The translations under genes were made by a program, and so were the position numbers. From positions 1,681,501 through 1,745,500 of the forward strand of contig NZ_CP152407.1 of the NCBI RefSeq assembly GCF_038958875.1: a DNA stretch of 64,000 bases, written 5' to 3'. This DNA comes from Acidovorax sp. FHTAMBA. GTDB lineage: Bacteria > Pseudomonadota > Gammaproteobacteria > Burkholderiales > Burkholderiaceae_C. Position 1 is the stretch's first letter, and every line of letters starts with the position of its first letter. Below, piece after piece: positions 51,450 to 58,124 of the stretch. The notes beneath the pieces were generated by a model. That model was not told where the DNA came from. It searched no databases and was given only the letters and a program-made list of their open reading frames with translations.

Positions 51450-51803
51450 ATGACGAAAACCCGTTCTATCTATGCCATGGCCGCTTCGGCTGGCGTGGCG
51501 CTGGCATTGCTGGCCGGCACGGGCGCAGCCCAGGCCCGCGACGTAAATTGGTCGGTTGGCATTGGCGTGCCTGGCGTGGTGGTGGGGGCCAGCAATGGCT
51601 ACTACGCCCCTGCCCCGGTGTATGTGGCACCGCCCCCGCCCGTTTATTACGCGCCCCCTCGGCCCGTGTACTACGCGCCTCCCCCAGCGTATTACGCACC
51701 GCCCCCGGTCGTGTACTACGGTGATCGCGGCTACCGCCACCATCGGCACCACCGCCACCACGGATATGGCCATGGGTATGGCCACGGCCGCTGGGATCGT
51801 TGA
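51450..51803 (+). CDS. Exported Pro/Tyr-rich repeat protein with His-rich tail
   Basis: A 117-residue protein with a signal peptide (MTKTRSIYAMAASAGVALAL, cut after GAAQA). The mature part has about six Pro-Tyr-rich repeats of the form APPPPVYYAPP and ends in a His/Gly/Tyr tail (GYRHHRHHRHHGYGHGYGHG), which could bind divalent metal. Family seen widely in Comamonadaceae as hypothetical; function unknown. AGGAGATT precedes the ATG. Confidence 0.75.
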   Translation: MTKTRSIYAMAASAGVALALLAGTGAAQARDVNWSVGIGVPGVVVGASNGYYAPAPVYVAPPPPVYYAPPRPVYYAPPPAYYAPPPVVYYGDRGYRHHRHHRHHGYGHGYGHGRWDR

Positions 51804-51910
51804 TCCCTGGTCTGATCCGCTGGCAGCCTGACCGGGTTGCCGCGTTGTGTAACCAACCTCTTGGGCGCCAGTCGCTCACAGGCAGCGTCTTTGCACAGGC
51901 TGCCTTTTAC

Positions 51911-51938
51911 AGCGGCCCTTCGGGGCCGCTTTTCTTTT
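51911..51938 (+). terminator. Rho-independent terminator after the Pro/Tyr-rich gene
   Basis: Stem AGCGGCC (51911-51917) / GGCCGCT (51924-51930), 6-base loop, followed by TTTCTTTT. Located 107 bp past the stop. Confidence 0.8.
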
Positions 51939-52038
51939 GACGCGGGAATTTTGGCGCGCGCACGGTGCGCGCGGGGCGCCGCATAATCGCGCACTCTGGC
52001 CTGCCAGCGTGGCAGGCGCAACGCCCCCGGAGTGCCGC

Positions 52039-52515
52039 ATGTCTGTGAAGAAAAAAACCGTTTTTGTCCTGAATGGCCCCAACCTAAACCTGCTGGGCAC
52101 GCGCGAGCCCGCTGTGTATGGCGCGGCCACGCTGGCCGATGTCGAAAAGCTGTGCGCCGATGCGTGCGAGCGCCATGGTTTTGCGCTGCGTTTTCACCAA
52201 AGCAACCACGAAGGCGCGCTGGTGGACTGGATTCACGAGGCAGGCCGCCTGCACGCAGCGGGCGAGCTGGCGGGCGTGGTCATCAACGCCGGGGCCTACA
52301 CCCACACCAGCATTGCGTTGCACGATGCCACCAAGGGTACCGGCATCACGCTGATTGAGCTGCATATCAGCAATGTGCATGCGCGCGAGGCGTTCCGCCA
52401 CCATTCGTACATGGCGGCAGCCGCCAAGGCGGTGATGTGTGGCTTTGGCGTGCTGGGCTATGGCCTGGCGATTGACGGCCTGGCGCAGTTGCTGGCCCAA
52501 CAACCTGCGGCCTGA
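52039..52515 (+). CDS. aroQ: 3-dehydroquinate dehydratase, type II
   Basis: Third step of the shikimate pathway; dodecameric type II enzyme, 158 residues. VFVLNGPNLNLLGTREPAVYG contains the catalytic tyrosine region, NHEGALVDWIHEA and NAGAYTHTSIALHDA the substrate loop, and ELHISNVHAREAFRHHSY the catalytic histidine area. ATG at 52039; upstream extension rejected as leaderless junk. Confidence 0.95.
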   Translation: MSVKKKTVFVLNGPNLNLLGTREPAVYGAATLADVEKLCADACERHGFALRFHQSNHEGALVDWIHEAGRLHAAGELAGVVINAGAYTHTSIALHDATKGTGITLIELHISNVHAREAFRHHSYMAAAAKAVMCGFGVLGYGLAIDGLAQLLAQQPAA

Positions 52516-52545
52516 CGCGGGGCGGGCAAGGGGGTAGATAGATAA

Positions 52546-52962
52546 ATGAATCCCCCATTGCCCCTGCAGGTGTCTGAGGACGAGGTGGAGATCACCGCCA
52601 TGCGCGCCCAGGGCGCGGGTGGACAGAACGTCAACAAGGTATCGAGCGCCGTCCACCTGCGCTTTGACGTGGCAGCATCGTCGCTGCCCGAGGACGTCAA
52701 AGAGCGCCTGCTGGCCCTGCGCGACACGCGCATCACGCAAGAGGGTGTGGTGGTCATCAAGGCCCAGCAGTACCGCAGCCAGGAGCAAAACCGCACCGAT
52801 GCGCTCGCGCGGCTGAACGCGCTGGTCAACACTGTGGCCGTGCCGCCCCGGGTGCGCCGCGCCACCAAGCCCACCTACGGGTCGAAACAGCGGCGGCTGG
52901 AGGGCAAGACCCAGCGCAGCGAGACCAAGGCACTGCGGGGCAGGGTGCGCGACGGGTCTTGA
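52546..52962 (+). CDS. arfB: Peptidyl-tRNA hydrolase ArfB (ribosome rescue)
   Basis: A 138-residue release-factor-like protein (YaeJ). The GGQ catalytic motif is in MRAQGAGGQNVNKVSSAVHL, and the basic C-terminal tail (TKPTYGSKQRRLEGKTQRSE) inserts into the mRNA channel of stalled ribosomes. Lies 31 bp after aroQ on the same strand, perhaps co-transcribed. Confidence 0.95.
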   Translation: MNPPLPLQVSEDEVEITAMRAQGAGGQNVNKVSSAVHLRFDVAASSLPEDVKERLLALRDTRITQEGVVVIKAQQYRSQEQNRTDALARLNALVNTVAVPPRVRRATKPTYGSKQRRLEGKTQRSETKALRGRVRDGS

Positions 52963-53107
52963 ACCGGGGCTCCCTGTGTGGTGGGTATCTCCACGGCCAT
53001 CGTCCATGGCGCATTGGTATCACTTGTAGAACAATCTGTCCGGCCAGCAGGGCTTGGTATCAGGTGCTATCAGTCCTACATTCATTGCATTCACGGATGG
53101 AATTGCC

Positions 53108-53950
53108 ATGACTGCCTTTGCCCAAGCCCCCCTCACTGCTCCCGCTGTGGTTCCCGCCTTGTTCGTATCGCACGGCGCGCCGCTGTTTGCAATCGATGCT
53201 GGCACCACCGGCCCCGCGCTCACGCAGTGGGGTGAAAACCTCAAGGCGCAGTACCCTGGCCTGCGGGGCGTGGTCATCATGTCGCCGCACTGGATGGCGC
53301 GTTCTGCCCAGGTCATGACCGGCCCGCAGCCCGCCACGTGGCACGACTTTGGCGGTTTCCCGCCCGCGCTGTACCAGCTGCAATACCCCGCCTCAGGCTC
53401 GCCTGCGCTGGCGCAAGAGGTGCTGGGCCTGCTGCAGGCCGCCGGTGTGGCCGCACAGGGCGATGCCGCGCGCCCCTTTGACCATGGCGCCTGGGTGCCG
53501 CTGATGCATTTGTTCCCGCAGGCCGACGTGCCCGTGGTGCAGGTGGCTCTGCCCGTGGGCGCAGGCCCGGCCGATGTGTATGCACTGGGTGCCGCGCTAC
53601 GCGGCCTGCGCAGCCAGGGCGTGCTGGTGGTGGGGTCCGGCAGCATGACACACAACCTGGCCGAATTCTTTGGCGGCGAGCGTGCGCCCGCGCCCTATGT
53701 GCTGGAGTTCAGCCGCTGGATCGAGGATGCGCTGGCCCGTGGCGACATGGCCGCGCTGCTCAACTACCGTACCCAGGCCCCCCATGCCAGCCGCGCCCAC
53801 CCGACCGAAGACCATTTCTTGCCCATCTTCTTCGCGCTGGGCGCGGCGGGCGACGATCTGCACGCAAACTACTTGAGCCGCGAGGTGATGTACAGCATGC
53901 TGTCGATGGATGCTTTTGCCCTGGAGCCTGTCGCAGGACGGGCGGGTTAA
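53108..53950 (+). CDS. Extradiol dioxygenase, DODA/YgiD type
   Basis: A 280-residue zinc- or iron-dependent LigB-superfamily protein like YgiD/4,5-DOPA dioxygenase. Metal and catalytic histidines appear in FVSHGAPLFAID, VIMSPHWMARS, PFDHGAWVPLMHLFP and GSGSMTHNLAEF. The substrate may be a catechol derivative. The true start is the ATG at 53108; the few codons before it lack a ribosome binding site. Confidence 0.88.
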   Translation: MTAFAQAPLTAPAVVPALFVSHGAPLFAIDAGTTGPALTQWGENLKAQYPGLRGVVIMSPHWMARSAQVMTGPQPATWHDFGGFPPALYQLQYPASGSPALAQEVLGLLQAAGVAAQGDAARPFDHGAWVPLMHLFPQADVPVVQVALPVGAGPADVYALGAALRGLRSQGVLVVGSGSMTHNLAEFFGGERAPAPYVLEFSRWIEDALARGDMAALLNYRTQAPHASRAHPTEDHFLPIFFALGAAGDDLHANYLSREVMYSMLSMDAFALEPVAGRAG

Positions 53951-53953
53951 GTA

Positions 53954-53985
53954 GTTTTTTAGCTAAAAATGCCGCTGGCGCTTGT
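53954..53985 (+). repeat. Interspersed repeat, copy 12, truncated
   Basis: Only the left arm is present: TTTTTTAGCTAAAAATGCCG then CTGGCGCTTGTC. It ends 2 bp before the esterase start codon, so the gene's upstream boundary coincides with the repeat. Confidence 0.7.
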
Positions 53986-53987
53986 CT

Positions 53988-54659
53988 ATGCTCAATCTAC
54001 CGCTCACATTTTTGCAGCGCCCCGCTGCTTCCACCACCCCCCGCCCCTGGCTGCTGGTGCTGATGCACGGCGTGGGCAGCAACGAGCAGGACCTGTTCAG
54101 CCTGGCGCCGCAGATCCCGGATCGGTTCCACGTGCTCAGCCTGCGCGCGCCGTTTCGCATGGGTCCAGGCGCGCATGCGTGGTTTGATTTTTCCATCGAG
54201 CCCGGTGGCGAGCGCACCATCAACGAAGAGCAAGAGGCGCAAAGCCGAGCCCTGGTGGCCCAGGCGGTCGAGTCTGCCGCCGAGCAATTGGGCATTCCGC
54301 CCGAGCGCGTGGTGGTCGGCGGCTTCAGCCAGGGCGGCATCATGGCGCTGTCGCTGCTGCTGACCCGGCCCGCGCTGATGCAGGCCGCGCTGGTGTGGCA
54401 CAGCCGGCTGCTGCAGCAGGTGGTGCCTTTGAGTGCGCCCGCCGACGCGCTGCGGGGCAAACGGCTGTGGCTGAGCCACGGCACGCACGACAACGTGATC
54501 CCGCTGGCCCACGCGCAGGCCATTGCGCACCACATGGCGCCGCTGCCGGTGACGGTGACGTACCACGAGTTCCCCAGCGCGCACGAGATCCGACCTTCTG
54601 AGCTGGCGGCCACGGTGGCGTGGCTGGAGTCATTGTCGACAACGCCAACGGCGTTTTAG
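53988..54659 (+). CDS. Carboxylesterase/phospholipase family serine hydrolase
   Basis: A 223-residue alpha/beta hydrolase (YpfH/carboxylesterase type). LVLMHGVGSNEQDLF supplies the oxyanion part, GGFSQGGIMAL the nucleophile serine, HGTHDNVIP the aspartate and FPSAHEIRP the histidine. Cytoplasmic. The ATG at 53988 is used; a TTG two codons upstream would fall in the truncated repeat. No good ribosome binding site is visible. Confidence 0.88.
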   Translation: MLNLPLTFLQRPAASTTPRPWLLVLMHGVGSNEQDLFSLAPQIPDRFHVLSLRAPFRMGPGAHAWFDFSIEPGGERTINEEQEAQSRALVAQAVESAAEQLGIPPERVVVGGFSQGGIMALSLLLTRPALMQAALVWHSRLLQQVVPLSAPADALRGKRLWLSHGTHDNVIPLAHAQAIAHHMAPLPVTVTYHEFPSAHEIRPSELAATVAWLESLSTTPTAF

Positions 54660-54809
54660 TCGCGGGCTTCCGGGGCGCGGTCTACATCGCGTTACCGGCG
54701 CCTCTTCCAGCAGGTTTCCAATCCAGCAGATCCCCAGGGGGGATTGGTAGGGAACGCCCTGCGCCGCAGCCGCTCGGACAAGGGTTGTTCCCGTCTTGAA
54801 GGAGATCCG

Positions 54810-55706
54810 ATGCCTGACAACGATACCGCCGAGTTCCGCCCCGCGCCACCGCGCGCATCCTCCACACCGTGGATCATTGCCGCCGTGCTGGCCTGTGCGG
54901 TCGGCGCCGGAGCCGTCTGGTGGTTCTGGCTGCGCCCGGTGGAGGCCCCGGTGGTGGCGCCCCCCGTGGCCAGCGCACCCGAAGCGACCGTGGCCCCACC
55001 GCCCATGCCCGAGGCATCGGGTCCCCAGAACCCTGTGGATGCGCTGGCCCCGGCAGATACCGCCTTGCCCGCATTGGCTGAATCCGACAAGCGAGTGGCG
55101 GAGCTGCTGGCCGAATTGCTCGGTAGCGACAAGGTCGCATCGTTCTTGTTGACCGAAGGTTTTGTCCGCCGCGTGGTGGCCACGGTAGACAACCTGGGCC
55201 GCGCCCAGGCCCCGTCGCGCATGTGGCCGGTACAGCCCATGCCGCAGCGCTTTGTGGTGGACGGCGAGGGCGATGCCCCCACCACGATTGCCACCACCAA
55301 TGCGGCCCGCTACAGCGCCTTTTTGACTTTTGCCGAAGCCGTGCCCTTGGAGCCCGCCGTGGCCTTGTATGCGCGGCTGTACCCGCTGTTCCAGCAGGCG
55401 TATGAAGAGCTGGGCTACCCCAAGCGCTACTTCAACGACCGCCTGGTGGCCGTGCTGGACCACTTGCTGCTGGCGCCCGAACCCAAAAGCCCGCTGCGCG
55501 TGAAGCTCACGCCCGTCAACACCGATGTGCCCAACCTGCGCCCGTGGGTGCGCTATGAGTTTGTGGACCCGGCGCTGGAATCGCTCTCCAGCGGGCAGAA
55601 GATTCTGGTGCGCATGGGGCCAGCGAACCAGGCGCGGGCGAAAGCGCTGGTCCGTGATCTGCGCAAGCGCGTGGCAACCAGCGAGTTGCAGCTCCCCCAG
55701 CGGTGA
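54810..55706 (+). CDS. DUF3014 family membrane protein
   Basis: A 298-residue protein with one N-terminal transmembrane helix (TPWIIAAVLACAVGAGAVWW), a Pro/Ala-rich linker, then the DUF3014 domain (RRVVATVDNLGRAQAPSRMWP, YSAFLTFAEAVPLEPAVALY, GYPKRYFNDRLVAVLDHLL). Function unknown; topology suggests a periplasmic domain. AAGGAG precedes the ATG at 54810. Confidence 0.85.
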   Translation: MPDNDTAEFRPAPPRASSTPWIIAAVLACAVGAGAVWWFWLRPVEAPVVAPPVASAPEATVAPPPMPEASGPQNPVDALAPADTALPALAESDKRVAELLAELLGSDKVASFLLTEGFVRRVVATVDNLGRAQAPSRMWPVQPMPQRFVVDGEGDAPTTIATTNAARYSAFLTFAEAVPLEPAVALYARLYPLFQQAYEELGYPKRYFNDRLVAVLDHLLLAPEPKSPLRVKLTPVNTDVPNLRPWVRYEFVDPALESLSSGQKILVRMGPANQARAKALVRDLRKRVATSELQLPQR

Positions 55707-55733
55707 AGGATGTGAGGGGCTGCTGCGCGGCGG

Positions 55734-56201
55734 CTACAGCGGCAGTGCCATGGTGCGCTTGACCTCCTTGAGCGAGAAGCTCGTGGAAATCTCACGCACG
55801 CCAGGCAGGCTGCGCACATGGGTGCGCACATAGTCGGCAAACGATGCGAGGTCGGCCGCCACCACCTCCAGCTGGTAGTCGTAGCGGCCCGAAAGGTTGT
55901 GGCACGACAACACCTGGGGCATCGCCATGACCTCGCGCTCCAGGGCCGATGTGGTGTCAGCCGTGTGGTCGTGCAGCGCCAGCTGCACAAAGCCCAGTAC
56001 GCCCCAGCCCACACGCTGGCGGTGCAGATGGGCGTGGTAGCCCGCAATCACGCCCGCATCCTCCAGCGCGCGCACGCGCCTCCAGCACGGGGAGGTGGAC
56101 AGCGAAACCGCTTCGGCCAGATCGCCCACGGTGGCGCGACCATCGCGTTGCAGGGCGTTGAGGATCGTGCGGTCCACGGGGTCGAGTGGATGAGGGTGCA
56201 T
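55734..56201 (-). CDS. Lrp/AsnC family regulator, MdeR-like
   Basis: A 155-residue Lrp-type regulator: N-terminal HTH (LDPVDRTILNALQRDGRATV, SLSTSPCWRRVRALEDAGVI) and C-terminal ligand-binding RAM domain. It is divergent from the methionine gamma-lyase gene with 127 bp between starts. Pseudomonas putida MdeR is an Lrp protein that activates mdeAB, so this is a likely equivalent; direct binding is inference. Confidence 0.85.
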   Translation of the reverse strand: MHPHPLDPVDRTILNALQRDGRATVGDLAEAVSLSTSPCWRRVRALEDAGVIAGYHAHLHRQRVGWGVLGFVQLALHDHTADTTSALEREVMAMPQVLSCHNLSGRYDYQLEVVAADLASFADYVRTHVRSLPGVREISTSFSLKEVKRTMALPL

Positions 56202-56231
56202 GGCAGTGTGTCCTACTAATTGGGCAATTGG

Positions 56232-56246
56232 AGGCAAATTTTGCCT
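56232..56246. promoter_or_regulatory. Palindrome in the mdeR/mdeA divergent promoter
   Basis: AGGCAAA-T-TTTGCCT is a perfect 15-bp palindrome (56232-56246), AT-rich inside, in the region between the Lrp-type gene and mdeA. Such sites suit Lrp proteins. A half-like GGCAAAT recurs nearby at 56263-56270. Confidence 0.55.
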
Positions 56247-56328
56247 TCTTTGATTGCATTAAGGGCAAATAAGGCGAAAACTTACCCGTTGATGGGTTGA
56301 AGAATCTCCCTATTCCAAGGAGACCACC

Positions 56329-57600
56329 ATGACCCGCACATCCGCCACCGGCTTCAGCACACGCGCCATCCACCACGGCTACAACCCGGCCGACCACCAG
56401 GGCGCACTGGTGCCGCCCATCCACACCTCGGCCACTTTTGCCTTCCCCGATGTGGCCTATGGTGCGCGCTGCTTTGCAGGCGAGGAGCCCGGCTACTTCT
56501 ACACCCGCATCGCCAACCCCACGCTGGCGCTGCTGGAGGGGCGCCTGGCCAGCCTGGAGCAGGGCGCAGGCGCCGTGGTGTTCGGCTCGGGCATGGGGGC
56601 CATCACGGCCACGCTGTGGTCCACGCTGGAGCCGGGCGATGAAATCCTGGCCGACCTTACGCTGTATGGCTGCACCTTCTCGTTTTTGCACCACGGGCTG
56701 GGCCGCTTTGGCGTGAGCGTGCGCCATGTGGACATGACCGACCCTGCCCACGTGGCCGCCGCGCTGAGCCAGAAGACCCGCGTGGTCTACCTGGAAACCC
56801 CGGCCAACCCCAACATGCGGCTGGTGGACATTGCCGCCGTTTCGGCCCTGGCCCACGCCCAGGGCGCCAAGGTGGTGGTGGACAACACCTACTGCACGCC
56901 TTACCTGCAGCAGCCCCTGCTGCTGGGTGCCGATGTGAGCGTGCATTCCATGACGAAGTACCTCGGCGGCCATGGTGACCTGACCGCAGGCGCGGCCGTG
57001 TTTGCCGATGCCGAACTGGCCCAGCGCGTGCGCCTGTACGGCCTGAAAGACATGACGGGTGCTGTGATGTCGGCGCAGGACGCCCACCTGGTGATGCGCG
57101 GCCTGAAAACCCTGGCGCTGCGCATGGACCGCCACTGCCAGAGCGCGCAGAAAGTGGCCGAGTTCATCGCCGCCCACCCGGCTGCGGCGGCCGTGCACTA
57201 CCCCGGCCTGCCCAGCTTTGCCCAGCACACGCTGGCAAAGCAGCAGATGCGCCAGATGGGCGGGATGATCGCTTTTGAGTTGCGCGGCGGCCTGCAGGCG
57301 GGCGTGCGCTTCATGGACGCGCTGCAGCTCGTCACCCGCGCCGTGAGCCTGGGCGATGCCGAAACCCTGGCCCAGCACCCGGCCAGCATGACCCATTCCA
57401 CCTACACGCCCGAGCAGCGTGCCGCCCACGGCATTGCCGAAGGGCTGGTGCGCCTGTCGGTCGGCCTGGAGGACCTGGACGACCTGCTGGCCGATATTGG
57501 CCAGGCACTGGACCTGGTGCAGGCGCTGGATTTCAAGGCCGATTCCACTACGGCGAAGGTTGCGGCAGCGGCAGCGCCGTCTTGTAACGCACCTGCTTGA
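56329..57600 (+). CDS. mdeA: Methionine gamma-lyase
   Basis: PLP-dependent enzyme that splits methionine into methanethiol, 2-oxobutyrate and ammonia; 423 residues. PLP lysine in SVHSMTKYLGGHGD; the cysteine of LYGCTFSF corresponds to the catalytic cysteine that distinguishes methionine gamma-lyases from cystathionine enzymes. GEEPGYFYTRIANPT and PANPNMRLVDIAA are family blocks. AAGGAGACC precedes the ATG. Its 3' end overlaps the convergent Lrp gene by 53 bp. Confidence 0.92.
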   Translation: MTRTSATGFSTRAIHHGYNPADHQGALVPPIHTSATFAFPDVAYGARCFAGEEPGYFYTRIANPTLALLEGRLASLEQGAGAVVFGSGMGAITATLWSTLEPGDEILADLTLYGCTFSFLHHGLGRFGVSVRHVDMTDPAHVAAALSQKTRVVYLETPANPNMRLVDIAAVSALAHAQGAKVVVDNTYCTPYLQQPLLLGADVSVHSMTKYLGGHGDLTAGAAVFADAELAQRVRLYGLKDMTGAVMSAQDAHLVMRGLKTLALRMDRHCQSAQKVAEFIAAHPAAAAVHYPGLPSFAQHTLAKQQMRQMGGMIAFELRGGLQAGVRFMDALQLVTRAVSLGDAETLAQHPASMTHSTYTPEQRAAHGIAEGLVRLSVGLEDLDDLLADIGQALDLVQALDFKADSTTAKVAAAAAPSCNAPA

Positions 57601-58021
57601 GCGCGAAGCTGGAGCGGATCTTCTCCAGCCCTGGAATGGGGGAAAGCTGTTCGACGATGAAGCGCTCCAGCGCCGCAATGTCGGGCAGCGCCACGCGGAT
57701 GAGGTAGTCCGAGTCGCCACTCATCAGGTAGCACTCCATCACCTCATCGTGCTCGGCAATGCGCTGTTCAAAGTCGGCCAGCGCCTCCTTGCTCTGGCTT
57801 TTCAGGCTGATGCTGATGAACACGTTCAGCCCCAGGCCCAGCGCTGCCGCGTCCGCCAGCGCCACATAGCGCGCGATGACACCCGCAGCCTCCAGCGCCT
57901 TCACCCTTGCCAGGCAGGGCGATGGCGAGAGGTGCACGCGCCGGGCCAGCTCCACGTTGGAGAGCGAGCCATCGGCCTGCAGTTCAGCCAGGATGCGCAG
58001 GTCGGTGGTGTCAAGCTTCAT
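57548..58021 (-). CDS. Second Lrp/AsnC family regulator
   Basis: A 157-residue Lrp-type regulator (MKLDTTDLRILAELQADGSL, HTH LSPSPCLARVKALEAAGVI; effector motif EVMECYLMSGDSDYLIRV with the GxxDY core). It overlaps the mdeA end by 53 bp in opposite orientation, and is divergent from the pyruvate-dehydrogenase-like gene with 103 bp between starts. It probably regulates the latter. Confidence 0.88.
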   Translation of the reverse strand: MKLDTTDLRILAELQADGSLSNVELARRVHLSPSPCLARVKALEAAGVIARYVALADAAALGLGLNVFISISLKSQSKEALADFEQRIAEHDEVMECYLMSGDSDYLIRVALPDIAALERFIVEQLSPIPGLEKIRSSFALKQVRYKTALPLPQPSP

Positions 58022-58124
58022 ATGCTGTTGAGTGGATTTTTAGCGGCATATTGTGCTGCTGTGCTGGCGTAGTCTCTGTGAATCGGCATCACATTTCTTG
58101 CAAACCCTTCTACAGTCTGCTCCC

